Below are positions 7,565 through 19,471 of a stretch of DNA of 64,000 nucleotides, piece after piece; the first letter of the stretch is position 1; every line of letters starts with the position of its first letter. Position numbers and translations under genes: made by a program. Source of the stretch: Caulobacter sp. RHG1 (GTDB taxonomy: Bacteria > Pseudomonadota > Alphaproteobacteria > Caulobacterales > Caulobacteraceae); the NCBI RefSeq assembly GCF_013181195.1, contig NZ_SMZP01000003.1, forward strand, positions 372,001-436,000, given 5' to 3'. The notes under the pieces are model-generated. The model searched no databases. It was not told the DNA's origin and worked only from the letters and a program-made list of their open reading frames with translations.

Positions 7565-10387
7565 TTACCGCGCCACGCTGGCCCGCGCTCGCCGTAGCCC
7601 CGGACGCGCCGCCGGCGCCCCCGCCTCGTTTTGCTCCAGGGCGGCCAGCAGGTCGGCCTTCAGGGCGTTGATCTTGCGGGTCTCGGTGATCTTTCCGCCC
7701 TGAGCGGTCTGGACATAGAAGGCGTCGACCGCGCGTTCGCCGTAACCGTCGATGTGGGCCGACTGGATGGAGAGGCCGCTGTCGGCCAGGGACTTGGCCA
7801 GGGCGTGCAGCAGGCCCGGACGGTCGCGGCCCGAGGCCTCGACCACGGTGGCGTCGTTGGAGGCCTCGTTGTCCACCACCACCGTCGGGGTGATCGAGAA
7901 GGCCGCCGCCCGCGATTGCTCTGAGCCCCGGCGCGGCTCGACGGCCAAGGCCTCGCCCCTGCCGGCGGCTTCCAGCGCGTCCGCCAGGCGACGCAGGGCA
8001 CGCGGGTTCTCGCAGCCCATCGGCGCGCCGGTGACGTCCTGGACGTGGAAGACGTCCAGCGCCTGGCCCTGGCGAGACGTGAAGACCCGGGCGCCGACGA
8101 CATTGCCGCCCAGCGACGAGATGGCCAAGGCCAGGTCCGCGAACAGGCCGCGCCGGTCCTGGGCGGCGATCACGATCTCGGCGGCGTTCTGGCCGGGCCG
8201 AACCCGACCCTCCGCGGCCGCCCCGCCCTGGATCGCCGCCCGACGCGCCAGGCCGGCATGCTCCAGCAGGTCCTCCGGTGGGAAGGCGCTGAAATAGGCG
8301 TTCTCCATCGAGGTCGCCCAGCCCATGGCCGCCGGATCGGTCTCCAGCAGCGCCGCCCGGGCGGACTCGGCCGCGCTCTCCTGGTGGCGCACGACGTTGG
8401 CGGCGGCGTCCTTGCCGCGCCCGCCGCGGAACACCGCCTCGGTGGCGTTGTAGAGCTCGCGCAGCAGCTGGCCCTTCCAGCCGTTCCACACCCCCGGGCC
8501 CACGGCCCGGATGTCGGCGACGGTCAGCACCAGGAGCAGGCGCAGGCGCTCGGGGTTCTCGACGATACGGGCGAAGGCGGCGACGGTGCCGGGATCGGAA
8601 ACGTCGCGCTTCTGGGCGAAGTCGCTCATGACGAGATGGTTCTCGACCAGCCAGGCGACCAGCTCGACCTTGCGCCGCTCGATCCCTAAGCGCTCGCAGG
8701 CGCTACGGGCGGCGCGGGCCCCGGCCTTCTCCTGGCCGCCGACCCCACCCTTGCCGGTGTCGTGCAGCAGCATGGCCAGGAACAGGGCCTCACGGTCCTC
8801 GATCAGCGGCATGATCGACACCGCCAGCGGATGGTCCTCGGCCAGGCGGCCGGCGGCGATGTCGCCGATCACGCCCATAGCCCGCAGGGTGTGCTCGTCC
8901 ACCGTATACGAGTGGTACATGTTGAACTGCATCTGGGCCACGACCCGGCCGAACTCGGGAATGAACCGGCCCAGCACCCCGGCGTCGTTCATCAGCGTCA
9001 GGGTGCGATAGCTGCGCTTGCCGCGCGCCAGCAGATCCAGGAAGGTCGCCGCCGCCTCCTCGTCGCGCCGCACCTTGGAGGTGATCAGCGACAGGCTGCG
9101 GGTCACGGCCGTGAAGGCGTCCGGGTGCAGGTCAAGGTCGCGCTCGTCGGCGATCTTGAACAGTCGGATCAGGTTGACCGGGTCGGCCTCGAAGATCGAC
9201 TGATCCTCGATGTTCAGGCGCCCGCCGTCCTCGTAGAAGCCCTCAACGTCCAGCGCCTTGCGCTTGGGCCGCGCGCCGGGGATGAACCGCGAGATGCCCT
9301 TGGGCTCGTTCTTGAAGTGCTCGGCTTCCAGCTTGGCCGAGAAGGCGCGGGTCAGGGCCCCGACCTCCTTGGCGATCAGGAAGTAGCGGCGCATGAACCG
9401 CTCGACCGCCGGCGCGTCGCCGCGGTCGCCATAGCCCATGCGGCGGGCGATCTCGGGCTGCAGGTCGAAGGTCAGCCGCTCCTCCGGCCGGCCCGTCGTG
9501 AAGTGCAGGTGCGCCCGCACCGCATGCAAAAAGTCGAAGGCCCGGATGAAGGTCTTGATCTCGCGGCTGGAGAAGATCTCCAGCTTGAAGACGTCCTCGG
9601 GCTTGTCGACGGGGTGCAGATATTCGGCGATCCACATCAGGGTGTGGAGGTCGCGCAGGCCCCCCTTCCCTTCCTTGACGTTGGGCTCGACCATGTAGCG
9701 GCTGGCGCCGGCCCGGGCCTGACGGTCGTCGCGCTCCTTCAGCTTGGCGGCGACGAATTGGGCGCCGGTGCCCTTCACCACGTCGTCGCGGAAGCGCTTC
9801 TTCAGGTCCTCGGCCAGGCGCTCGTCGCCGGTCAGCCGGCGGGCCTCCAGGATCGAGGTGCGGATCGTGAAGTCTTCCTTCGAGAGGCGCACGCACTCCT
9901 CGATGGTGCGCGAGGCGTGGCCGACCTTGAAGCCCAGGTCCCACAGCGCATAGAGCATGAACTCGATCACGCTCTCGACGTGCGGCGTCTGCTTGTAGGG
10001 GCGCAGGAACAGCAGATCGATGTCGCTGAACGGCGCCAGGGTCGAGCGGCCGTAGCCGCCGACGGCCAGCAGGCACAGGCGCTCGCCCTCGGTCGGGTTG
10101 CGGGCCCGGAACACGTGCACCGTCGTGAAGTCGTAGAGGGCGGTGATCACCTCGTCGGTGACGCCGCTGATCAGGCGGGCGGTCTCGACGCCGCTGGCGC
10201 CGTTTTCCAGCCGCTCCTTGGCGATCATCCGGCCGCGAAAAAGCGCCTGTTTCAGGATCTCGATGGCCCGCGCGCGCTGGTCGGCCTCGTTGCCGATGGC
10301 GTCGAGCGCGGCGGCCGAAAGCCGCGCACGCAGGGCGTGACCGTCGACGACATGTTCCAGGCGGGTGGGGCGAAGGCGACGGGGCAT
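7565..10387 (-). CDS. glnD: PII uridylyltransferase / uridylyl-removing enzyme
   Basis: A 940-residue bifunctional nitrogen sensor. It uridylylates PII proteins when glutamine is low and removes UMP when glutamine is high, setting glutamine synthetase activity and nitrogen gene expression. The nucleotidyltransferase motif is GGYGRSTLAPFSDIDLL (about residues 110-126, with the metal-binding D-x-D). The HD hydrolase domain carries LLHDTGKG (about 540). Two C-terminal ACT domains, which sense glutamine, fill the last 200 residues (RRGLFADLALAISSLGGNVV and RPGLLHALAKSLADSGLSI). Length is normal. It starts 22 bases after mutS on the same strand, so it is probably co-transcribed with mutS. Confidence 0.96.
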   Translation of the reverse strand: MPRRLRPTRLEHVVDGHALRARLSAAALDAIGNEADQRARAIEILKQALFRGRMIAKERLENGASGVETARLISGVTDEVITALYDFTTVHVFRARNPTEGERLCLLAVGGYGRSTLAPFSDIDLLFLRPYKQTPHVESVIEFMLYALWDLGFKVGHASRTIEECVRLSKEDFTIRTSILEARRLTGDERLAEDLKKRFRDDVVKGTGAQFVAAKLKERDDRQARAGASRYMVEPNVKEGKGGLRDLHTLMWIAEYLHPVDKPEDVFKLEIFSSREIKTFIRAFDFLHAVRAHLHFTTGRPEERLTFDLQPEIARRMGYGDRGDAPAVERFMRRYFLIAKEVGALTRAFSAKLEAEHFKNEPKGISRFIPGARPKRKALDVEGFYEDGGRLNIEDQSIFEADPVNLIRLFKIADERDLDLHPDAFTAVTRSLSLITSKVRRDEEAAATFLDLLARGKRSYRTLTLMNDAGVLGRFIPEFGRVVAQMQFNMYHSYTVDEHTLRAMGVIGDIAAGRLAEDHPLAVSIMPLIEDREALFLAMLLHDTGKGGVGGQEKAGARAARSACERLGIERRKVELVAWLVENHLVMSDFAQKRDVSDPGTVAAFARIVENPERLRLLLVLTVADIRAVGPGVWNGWKGQLLRELYNATEAVFRGGRGKDAAANVVRHQESAAESARAALLETDPAAMGWATSMENAYFSAFPPEDLLEHAGLARRAAIQGGAAAEGRVRPGQNAAEIVIAAQDRRGLFADLALAISSLGGNVVGARVFTSRQGQALDVFHVQDVTGAPMGCENPRALRRLADALEAAGRGEALAVEPRRGSEQSRAAAFSITPTVVVDNEASNDATVVEASGRDRPGLLHALAKSLADSGLSIQSAHIDGYGERAVDAFYVQTAQGGKITETRKINALKADLLAALEQNEAGAPAARPGLRRARASVAR

Positions 10388-10409
10388 AATGGCTATATAG
10401 AGCTTTCCG

Positions 10410-13118
10410 CTAGGTCTTGAGCAGACCCTTCAGGCGATAGAGCGCCTCCAGGGCCTCGCGGGGGCTCATGCCGTCAACGTCCAGATCGCTCAGCGTATCC
10501 TCGACGACGCTCGGCGCCGCTTTGGAAGGCGCCTGGGTCTGGGCTGCAGCTTGGCTGACGGCGAACAGCGGCAGGTCGTCCAGCTTGGCCGGCGACTGGT
10601 CCTTGCTCTCCAGGCGATCCAGCACCTCGCGGGCGCGGACGACCACGGGACCGGGCACGCCGGCCAGCTTGGCCACCTGCACGCCGTACGAGCGGTCAGC
10701 CGGGCCGGGCGCGGCCTCGTGCAGGAAGACCAGATCGCCGTTCCACTCCTTGGCCCGCAGGGACAGGTTGGAGACGTAGGCCATCCGCTCTTCGAGCGTC
10801 GCCAGCTCGTGATAGTGCGTGGCGAAGAGAGCGCGGCTCTGGTTGGTGTCGTGCAGCGCCTCGGCGCAGGCCCAGGCGATGGCCAGACCGTCATAGGTGG
10901 CCGTGCCGCGACCGATCTCGTCCAGGATGACCAGCGAGCGCGGACCAGCCTGGGTCAGGATGGCCGCGGTCTCGACCATCTCCATCATGAAGGTCGAGCG
11001 GCCGCGCGCCAGGTCGTCGCCCGCGCCGACACGGCTGAACAGGCGATCGACGACGCCCAAACGGAAACTGGCGGCCGGCACATAGCATCCCGACTGGGCC
11101 AGGATCGCCAAGAGGGCGTTCTGGCGCAGGAAGGTCGACTTACCGGCCATGTTCGGCCCGGTGACGATCGACAGCCGCGCCCCGGTCTCGCCCGAGGCGT
11201 CCAGGCAGCAGTCGTTGGGCGTATAGGGATCGCCGGCGCGCTTGACGGCGGCCTCGACCACCGGGTGACGGGCGCCCTTGGCGTCGAAGGCGTAGGACTT
11301 GTCGACGATCGGCCGCACCGCATCGGCGTCCTCGGCCCACTCGGCCAGGCCCGAGGCGACGTCGATGCGGGCCAGGGCCTCGGCGGCGATCTGGATGGCG
11401 TCGGCCAGGGTGCGGGCCTGCTCGCGCCAGTCCTCAAAGGCGGCGACCTCCATGGCCAGGGCGCGCTCGGCGGCCTGGGCGATGCGGGCGTCCAGGTCGG
11501 CCAGCTCCACCGTGGTGAAGCGCACCTGGTTGGCCAGGGTCTGGCGGTGAATGAAGGTGGCGTTCAGCGGCGGCTGGAACAGCGGGTCGGCCTTGCCGGC
11601 CGTGGCCTCGACGAAATAGCCCAGCACGCCGTTGTGGCGGATCTTCAGCGGCACGCCGCTCTCGACGGTCAGCTGGGCCTCCAGGGCGACGATGACCTTG
11701 CGGCTGTCGTCGCGCAGGCCGCGCGCCTGGTCCAGCTCGGGCCGGATGCCGGCGGCGACGAAGCCGCCGTCGCGGGCCAGGGCCGGCAGGTCGGGGCCGA
11801 GGCCCTGCTCCAGGATCTCAAGGTACTGCGACAGCCCCTCGTGCAGCGCCGGGGTCAGGGCCTTGAAGGCGTGCTCCAGCTCGAACGGCGGCGGCGACAG
11901 CGGATCGGGCGAGCCGCCCGCCATGCCGGCCAGGCGCTCGCCGACCTTCAGCGTGTCGCGCAGGCACCCCAGGTCGCGCGGACCGCCCCGGCCCAGAGCC
12001 AGGCGCGACAGGGCGCGGGCCATGTCGCCAGAGCCCTTCAGCACTTCGCGCAGACGCTGGCGCAACTGGCGGTGCTCGACGAACCACTCGACGGCGTCCA
12101 GGCGCTGGTCGATGGCGGCGGTGTCCAGCAGCGGCCGGGCCAGGCGCGAGGCCAGCATCCGCGCCCCGCCCGAGGTCACCGTGCGGTCGATGCAGGCCAG
12201 CAGCGAGCCGTTGCGGTCGCCGGTCTGGGTGCGGTCGATCTCCAGGCTGCCGCGTGTGGCCGGGTCGATGGCCATGACGTCGGCGTCGGCCGCGCGACGC
12301 GGCGCGCGCAGCGCCGGCAGCTTGCCGGCCTGGGTCATTTCCAGGTGGGCGGCGATCAGGCCCAGGGCGCCGATCTCGGCCGGGGTCAGCCCGCCGAAGC
12401 CATCCAGGGTGTCGACGCCATAGAGACGCTTCACGCGGGCTTCCGACGCCTGCGGCTCGGACAGGGCCGACGGCATCGGCTGGACTAGGCCGCCGCAGAT
12501 CTTCAGCGTCTGGGAGAGGGTGTCGTCCGACAGCAGGCGGTCGGCGACCAGGGTCTCGGACGGCGCCAGGGCCGCCAGGATCGGCGCGACGCCTTCCTTG
12601 GCCAGGGCGAAGACCTCGACCTCGCCGGTCGACAGTTCGACCGACGCCACGGCCGCCTGGCCGGCGCGAATGGCCACGGCCGCCAAGCGGTTGGCGCCGC
12701 GCGCGTCCAGCAGGCCGTCCTCGGTGAGGGTGCCGGGCGTCACGACCCGAACGATGTCGCGGCGGACCACCGACTTGGAGCCGCGCTTCTTGGCCTCGGC
12801 CGGGTCTTCCATCTGCTCGCAGACGGCGACCTTGAAGCCCAGACGGATCAGCTTGGAGAGATAGGCCTCGGCCGCATGCTGCGGCACGCCCGCCATCGGG
12901 ATCGGCTGGCCCGCATGGGTGCCCCGGAACGTCTGGCTGATGCCAAGAGCGGCGGCGGCGCGATAGGCGTCGTCGAAGAACAGCTCATAGAAATCGCCCA
13001 TGCGGAAGAAGATCAACGCATCGGGCTGCCGCGCCTTCATCTCGAAGAACTGCTGCATCACCGGCGTCGCGCCGGTGGGGTCGAGAAGGTGCGCAGGGGT
13101 CGAGGTGTGGGCGTTCAT
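10410..13118 (-). CDS. mutS: DNA mismatch repair protein MutS
   Basis: A 902-residue mismatch-recognition ATPase. The N-terminal mismatch-binding domain has IFFRMGDFYELFFDDA, including the Phe-x-Glu motif that contacts the mismatch (about residues 35-50). The C-terminal ABC-type ATPase has Walker A GPNMAGKST (about 650) and Walker B VILDEIGRGTATYDG. The C-terminus ends with the small helix-rich tail typical of MutS1 (SPREALEALYRLKGLLK). The MutS1 family is usually 850-900 residues. It lies between dnaJ and glnD, all on the minus strand. Confidence 0.97.
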   Translation of the reverse strand: MNAHTSTPAHLLDPTGATPVMQQFFEMKARQPDALIFFRMGDFYELFFDDAYRAAAALGISQTFRGTHAGQPIPMAGVPQHAAEAYLSKLIRLGFKVAVCEQMEDPAEAKKRGSKSVVRRDIVRVVTPGTLTEDGLLDARGANRLAAVAIRAGQAAVASVELSTGEVEVFALAKEGVAPILAALAPSETLVADRLLSDDTLSQTLKICGGLVQPMPSALSEPQASEARVKRLYGVDTLDGFGGLTPAEIGALGLIAAHLEMTQAGKLPALRAPRRAADADVMAIDPATRGSLEIDRTQTGDRNGSLLACIDRTVTSGGARMLASRLARPLLDTAAIDQRLDAVEWFVEHRQLRQRLREVLKGSGDMARALSRLALGRGGPRDLGCLRDTLKVGERLAGMAGGSPDPLSPPPFELEHAFKALTPALHEGLSQYLEILEQGLGPDLPALARDGGFVAAGIRPELDQARGLRDDSRKVIVALEAQLTVESGVPLKIRHNGVLGYFVEATAGKADPLFQPPLNATFIHRQTLANQVRFTTVELADLDARIAQAAERALAMEVAAFEDWREQARTLADAIQIAAEALARIDVASGLAEWAEDADAVRPIVDKSYAFDAKGARHPVVEAAVKRAGDPYTPNDCCLDASGETGARLSIVTGPNMAGKSTFLRQNALLAILAQSGCYVPAASFRLGVVDRLFSRVGAGDDLARGRSTFMMEMVETAAILTQAGPRSLVILDEIGRGTATYDGLAIAWACAEALHDTNQSRALFATHYHELATLEERMAYVSNLSLRAKEWNGDLVFLHEAAPGPADRSYGVQVAKLAGVPGPVVVRAREVLDRLESKDQSPAKLDDLPLFAVSQAAAQTQAPSKAAPSVVEDTLSDLDVDGMSPREALEALYRLKGLLKT

Positions 13119-13185
13119 GACGCGCGAAACTACAGAGCGTCGCGGGTGGCGTTAAGGGGCGAGATTAAGGAATTTCGGGGATGGA

Positions 13186-14343
13186 TCAGCTCCCCGTCAC
13201 CTCTTCCCAGAAGCGCTTCGCCTTGCCGACGAAGTTCGCCGACTTGGGGTTCTGGGTTTCGCCGCACAGGCCGGCCAGTTCGCGCATCAGTTCCTTCTGG
13301 CGGGCGGACAGGTGGGTCGGGGTTTCGACGAAGAGTTCGACCACCAGGTCGCCGCGCTGGCGGCTGCGCAGGGACGGCATGCCCTTGCCCTTGAGACGGA
13401 CGGTCTTGCCGGTCTGGGCGCCTTCGGGGACGGCGACGGTGATCTTGCACTCGCCGTCGCAGGTCTCGCCGCCCAGCAGGCACGGGGCTTCGATCTCGCC
13501 GCCCAGGGCGGCCGTGGTCATCGGCACCGGCACGGTGCAGAGGAGGTCCAGGCCATCGCGCTCGAACAGTTCGTGCGGGATCACCGACAGGAAGATGTAG
13601 AGGTCGCCGCGCGGGCCGCCGCGGCCGCCCGCGTCGCCCTCGCCCGCCAGGCGGATGCGGGCGCCGTCGTCGACGCCGGCCGGGATGCGCACCGACAGGA
13701 TGCGCTCGCGGCGCACCTGGCCGTGGCCGTGACAGTTCTGGCAGGGATCCAGCACCAGACGGCCCGAGCCGCCGCAGCGCGGGCAGCCGCGCTCGACCGC
13801 GAAGAAGCCTTGCGTGGCGCGGACGCGGCCAGCGCCGCCGCATGTGCCGCAGACGGTGGGATTGGTGCCCGGCTTGGCGCCCGAGCCCTCGCAGACCTCG
13901 CAGGTCATGGCGGCGGGGACGGTGATCTCGACCTCGGCGCCGGCATAGGCCTGCTCCAGGGAGATCTCCAGGTCGTAGCGCAGGTCCTGGCCGCGCTGGG
14001 GACCGTTCGACTGGCGACGACCGCCGCCGAACATTTCGCCAAAGACGTCCCCAAACACATCATTGAAGATGTCGCCGGCGTCGAAGCCCTGGCCGCCGAA
14101 GCCGCCGGCGCCGCCTTGCGGACCGTTGACGCCCGCATGGCCGAAGCGGTCATAGGCCGCGCGCTTCTGCGGGTCGGAGAGGACGCTGTAGGCCTCGTTG
14201 ATTTCCTTGAACCGACCGGTCGCGTTTTCGCAGCCGCCGTTACGGTCGGGATGGTGCTCCATCGCCAGCTTGCGGAACGCGGACTTCAGACCAGCTTCGT
14301 CGATGGTCCGGGTCACGCCGAGAATTTCGTAATAGTCGCGCAT
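13186..14343 (-). CDS. dnaJ: chaperone DnaJ (Hsp40)
   Basis: A 385-residue class A J-protein that delivers unfolded clients to DnaK and stimulates its ATPase. The J domain has HPD at residues 31-33. A Gly/Phe-rich linker follows ([15 protein letters not shown], about 80-95). Four C-x-x-C-x-G-x-G zinc repeats are present at about 147-210: [29 protein letters not shown] and CQNCHGHGQ. It lies downstream of dnaK with a 161-base gap that holds a strong hairpin, so both may share the heat-shock transcript, with dnaJ made at a lower level. Confidence 0.97.
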   Translation of the reverse strand: MRDYYEILGVTRTIDEAGLKSAFRKLAMEHHPDRNGGCENATGRFKEINEAYSVLSDPQKRAAYDRFGHAGVNGPQGGAGGFGGQGFDAGDIFNDVFGDVFGEMFGGGRRQSNGPQRGQDLRYDLEISLEQAYAGAEVEITVPAAMTCEVCEGSGAKPGTNPTVCGTCGGAGRVRATQGFFAVERGCPRCGGSGRLVLDPCQNCHGHGQVRRERILSVRIPAGVDDGARIRLAGEGDAGGRGGPRGDLYIFLSVIPHELFERDGLDLLCTVPVPMTTAALGGEIEAPCLLGGETCDGECKITVAVPEGAQTGKTVRLKGKGMPSLRSRQRGDLVVELFVETPTHLSARQKELMRELAGLCGETQNPKSANFVGKAKRFWEEVTGS

Positions 14344-14455
14344 CGTCAGCGTCTGGCGCCCAAAAGGCCCACGAAAGTGGCGTTGATATCAGGAGAGGTG
14401 GGATAGCGCGCGGCCCGGCGCAAGGCGTCTTCGGGCGGAGCGTCAAGAGGTCGCG

Positions 14456-14490
14456 GCTGCGGAACAGACCTTGAGAGCATGTTCCGCAGC
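14456..14490. other. dnaK-dnaJ intercistronic hairpin
   Basis: GCTGCGGAAC (14456-14465) and GTTCCGCAGC (14481-14490) form a perfect 10-base stem with a 15-base loop, 15 bases after the dnaK stop on the transcribed strand. There is no T-run after it, so it is more likely a partial terminator or an mRNA 3'-end stabiliser than a full terminator. Either would make dnaK more abundant than dnaJ. Confidence 0.6.
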
Positions 14491-14504
14491 GCGCGCATGG
14501 CGAA

Positions 14505-16406
<1,902 letters not shown>

Positions 16407-16602
16407 CTTCGTACCTGTCGCTCCTGTAGGCGGACGGCGGTGACAAGGGCCTTCTCTGAAGCGCCCCGGTTTTTCTCGCTCCGTCCCCGTGGTTCGCACT
16501 CTCTCGGGTTTACGTTCCACATCCTGTTCCGTCGGCGAAAGCCGAGCGGGCAGAATGCGTTGTGCGAAGTCGACGAGCCCGTCAACCCCGCTTCGAAGGC
16601 GG

Positions 16603-16630
16603 ATATGGGGGACACCTGCTGGGGCGCAAG
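16603..16630 (-). promoter_or_regulatory. sigma-32 heat-shock promoter of dnaK
   Basis: Read on the minus strand, the -35 is CTTGCG (16625-16630) and the -10 is CCCCATAT (16603-16610), 14 bases apart. This is nearly the sigma-32 consensus CTTGAA-N13/14-CCCCATNT. Transcription would start near 16596, leaving a leader of about 190 bases before dnaK. A heat-shock promoter of this kind is known for dnaK in Caulobacter. Confidence 0.85.
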
Positions 16631-16675
16631 GTCATAACCCCATACGACTAAGGGGAAATTGCCGAAATGCCGCAG

Positions 16676-16708
16676 AAAAGTGGCCGCGCTTGCGAAAAGC
16701 GCGGCCAC
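16676..16708 (-). terminator. terminator after the M1 aminopeptidase gene
   Basis: The perfect arms GTGGCCGCGCTT (16680-16691) and AAGCGCGGCCAC (16697-16708) enclose a 5-base loop. On the minus strand the stem is followed by CTTTTC. It lies 25 bases past the aminopeptidase stop and upstream of the dnaK promoter, so it separates the two transcription units. Confidence 0.75.
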
Positions 16709-16732
16709 GAAAAGGCTATATCTGTCGGGTGC

Positions 16733-19381
16733 TTAGTTCGCCTTGGCCGCCCAGGCCGTGATCGCCGGCAGGCGCTGCTCGCGGATCTTGGCGCGGTTCA
16801 TGACCGCCGCCGCGGCCTTGTCGGCTTCCTTGCGCGATCCTTCGGCGATGTTGGCCGCAGCATAGGCCTTGATCTTCTCGGCCATGGCCGGGGTCGAGGC
16901 CCCGGCGCCCAGACCCGGGATGAACCGGGTGCGGGCGCTGTTGTCGACCTTCTCGTTGACCTTGTCCTTGTTGGCCACGGCCCAGTCGAAGGCCAACTCC
17001 GGATGCTGGCTGGCCACCTTCGAGATCATGGTGCTGGACAGGGTCTCGCCCGGCTCCGGGGTCAGGGCCAGCTCCAGAGCCTCGCGGGCCAGGGCCGGAT
17101 CGGCCGCACCGGCCAGCTGGGTGTAGAGCTGGGCGCGGATCAGCGGGGTCTTCTCGAGCTGGGCCTGGGCGTTCAGGAGGTTCCAGGTCACCTGGTCGGC
17201 ATGCTTGGCGACGACGGCCAGGATGGTCTTGCGCAAGGGTCCGGGCACAGCGGCCGGATCGGTCTTGTCGGCGGCGTAGCGGCGGCGGGCTTCGGCCAGC
17301 ACCGACGGCTCGCCCAGGTCGCCCAAGGCCCCGATCAGCGCCGCGCGCAGGATGGCGACATTGTCGCTCTCGCCGGCCTTGGCCGCCCAGCCCACCTGGG
17401 CCATCAGGGGCGAGAGGCGGGCGAACACCACCTTGCGGAACGCGGCCTGCTCGGCCGGCATGCCCTGGTAGTAGCCGTCGATGGCGCTCATCACGCTGAC
17501 GATCTTGGACAGCACCTGCGGATCGGCGCTATCGGGCGTGGCCTTGGCCAGGTCGAGGAAGTCGGTGGCGGGCTGGTAGCCGGCCAGGCCCATCGACCAA
17601 GCGTCGCTCATCACGCCCAGTTGGTCGATCGACGGCAGCCTGGCGAAGTCCTTGGCGATGGCGGCGAAGTCGGCCGGACGATACTGGACGCGGAAATAGC
17701 CGCTCTGGCCGGCGTTGACGACGACCGGGCCGCAGCCGTCGACCGTGACCGAGCCCTTGCCGCCGGTGACCAGGGTCTTGGCCTCGCCGCCGCCGATCGC
17801 CTTGACGGTGACGGGAACGCGCCACGTCAGCGGCTTCGCGTCGGGCGCGTCTTTGCTGAACTGGCCTTGCGTCAGGGTCAGGGTGGTCTTGCCGGCCGCG
17901 CAGGTCGCGTTGCTGACGGTGATCAACGGCACGCCCGGCTGCAGGGTGAAGTCGTGGGCGATGTCGAGGATCGGCTTGCCGGCCGCCTTTTCGACGGCGG
18001 TCCACAGATCGTCGCTGACCGTGTTGCCATGGGCGTGCTTCTGCATGTAGGCGCGCACGCCGGTCCGCCAGGCGTCGGCGCCGACATAGCTTTCCAGCAT
18101 GCGGATGACGGCCTCGCCCTTCTGGTAGGTGATGGCGTCGAAGGCCTGACTGGCCTGCTCGACGGTCTCGACGTGCTGCACCACCGGGTGGGTGGTGACC
18201 AGGGCGTCCAGGCCCATGGCGTATTCACGACCGCCGACCGCGGCCAGGGCCGAGTTCCATTCGGGGTGGAAGTGCTCGGTGGCCCGGCCTTCCATCCACG
18301 AGGCGAAGCCTTCGTTCAGCCACAGGTCGTCCCACCAGGCCATGGTGACCAGGTCGCCGAACCACTGGTGGGCCATCTCGTGGGCCACGGTGGTGAAGAC
18401 GTTCTTCTTGTCGGTCTGCGTGGAGATCGTGGGGTCCAGCAGCATGGCGTATTCGAAGTAGAAGATGGCTCCCCAGTTCTCCATGGCGCTGAAGAACTGG
18501 CTGCGGCCGGGGGCGGCGATGTTGTCCATGGCCGGCAACGGATAGGCCGTGCCGAAATAGTCGTTGAACCAGGGCAGCAGGTCGGCCGCCGAGGTCAGGG
18601 CGAACTGCGCCTTCGGGGTGTCGCCCTTCTTGGTGACCACGCCCACGTCGACGCCGGCGACCTTGGTGGTCTTCCGATCGAACTCGCCCAGGCCGAAGAA
18701 CAGCAGATAGGTCGACATCTTCGGCGAGGTCGCGAACTTGACCAGGGTCTTGCCGCCGCCGAGGTCCTTCGAAGACGCGATCGGCATGTTGCCCAGCGCC
18801 ATCTGGCCGGTCGGGATCGTCGCCTCGACGCTGTAGGTCGCCTTGTAGAACGGCTCGTCCCACGCGGGGATGAAGCGACGGGCGTCGGAGTTCTCGAACT
18901 GAGTGTAGAGCGCGCGCTTCTTGCCGGTCTCGGTCTCATAGTCGAGGGCGAACAGGCCGGCGGCCTGTTTGTAGATCTTGCCGGCGTAGTCGATTTCCAG
19001 GACGTACTTGCCCTTGGCCAGCGGCTTGGCGAACGTGAAGGCGGCGGTCTGGGCCGCGTCGTCGACCTTGATCGTCGCGGCGCCGATCCCGGCGATCTGC
19101 GCCTTGGCGAAGGTCAGGTCGGCGGCCTGCAGGGTCACGGTGCTGGTCGGCTCGACCACCTCGATGGCGATCTTCACCTTCGCGGTGAAGGCCATCTTGT
19201 CGGCGTCGGGCATGAAGGCCAGATCATAGTGCGAGGGCCGGACGTTGCGCGGCAGCTGGGTAGTGACCGAGGCGAAGGTCGCGCCCTTGGAACCTGCAGC
19301 GGGAGCCTGGGTGGCGGCGAAGGCGCTTCCAGCGGCCAAAAGGATCACGGCGGCGGCCGCGGAGGACATAAGACGACGCAT
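16733..19381 (-). CDS. exported M1-family aminopeptidase
   Basis: An 882-residue zinc aminopeptidase with an N-terminal signal peptide (hydrophobic core, cleavage after about AFA, residue 22), so it should act in the periplasm or outside the cell. The substrate-recognition motif is SAMENWG (about residues 296-302), in place of GAMEN. The zinc site is HEMAH (about 333-337) with the downstream Glu in WLNEGFASW. The C-terminal half is the helical ERAP1-like domain. It differs from cytoplasmic PepN by the signal peptide. It is divergent from alkB and is followed by a strong terminator. Confidence 0.92.
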   Translation of the reverse strand: MRRLMSSAAAAVILLAAGSAFAATQAPAAGSKGATFASVTTQLPRNVRPSHYDLAFMPDADKMAFTAKVKIAIEVVEPTSTVTLQAADLTFAKAQIAGIGAATIKVDDAAQTAAFTFAKPLAKGKYVLEIDYAGKIYKQAAGLFALDYETETGKKRALYTQFENSDARRFIPAWDEPFYKATYSVEATIPTGQMALGNMPIASSKDLGGGKTLVKFATSPKMSTYLLFFGLGEFDRKTTKVAGVDVGVVTKKGDTPKAQFALTSAADLLPWFNDYFGTAYPLPAMDNIAAPGRSQFFSAMENWGAIFYFEYAMLLDPTISTQTDKKNVFTTVAHEMAHQWFGDLVTMAWWDDLWLNEGFASWMEGRATEHFHPEWNSALAAVGGREYAMGLDALVTTHPVVQHVETVEQASQAFDAITYQKGEAVIRMLESYVGADAWRTGVRAYMQKHAHGNTVSDDLWTAVEKAAGKPILDIAHDFTLQPGVPLITVSNATCAAGKTTLTLTQGQFSKDAPDAKPLTWRVPVTVKAIGGGEAKTLVTGGKGSVTVDGCGPVVVNAGQSGYFRVQYRPADFAAIAKDFARLPSIDQLGVMSDAWSMGLAGYQPATDFLDLAKATPDSADPQVLSKIVSVMSAIDGYYQGMPAEQAAFRKVVFARLSPLMAQVGWAAKAGESDNVAILRAALIGALGDLGEPSVLAEARRRYAADKTDPAAVPGPLRKTILAVVAKHADQVTWNLLNAQAQLEKTPLIRAQLYTQLAGAADPALAREALELALTPEPGETLSSTMISKVASQHPELAFDWAVANKDKVNEKVDNSARTRFIPGLGAGASTPAMAEKIKAYAAANIAEGSRKEADKAAAAVMNRAKIREQRLPAITAWAAKAN

Positions 19382-19471
19382 GTTGAGCCCTGGATTGGAA
19401 AATTTGGCCGGCCTTACCCGGAGGCGCGAACCAACACCCTCCGTCGCGACGCCGCGCGTTAATTATCGGTA

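Noticed and set aside
13152..13168. TTAA...TTAA pattern near the mutS start, resembling a CtrA site
   Set aside because: The two half-sites are 9 bases apart. CtrA sites need 7.
16667..19462. Open frame of 931 codons antisense to the M1 aminopeptidase
   Set aside because: It is a mirror of strong codon bias in the aminopeptidase. No start signal, no known motif, and very high Gly/Val/Arg content.
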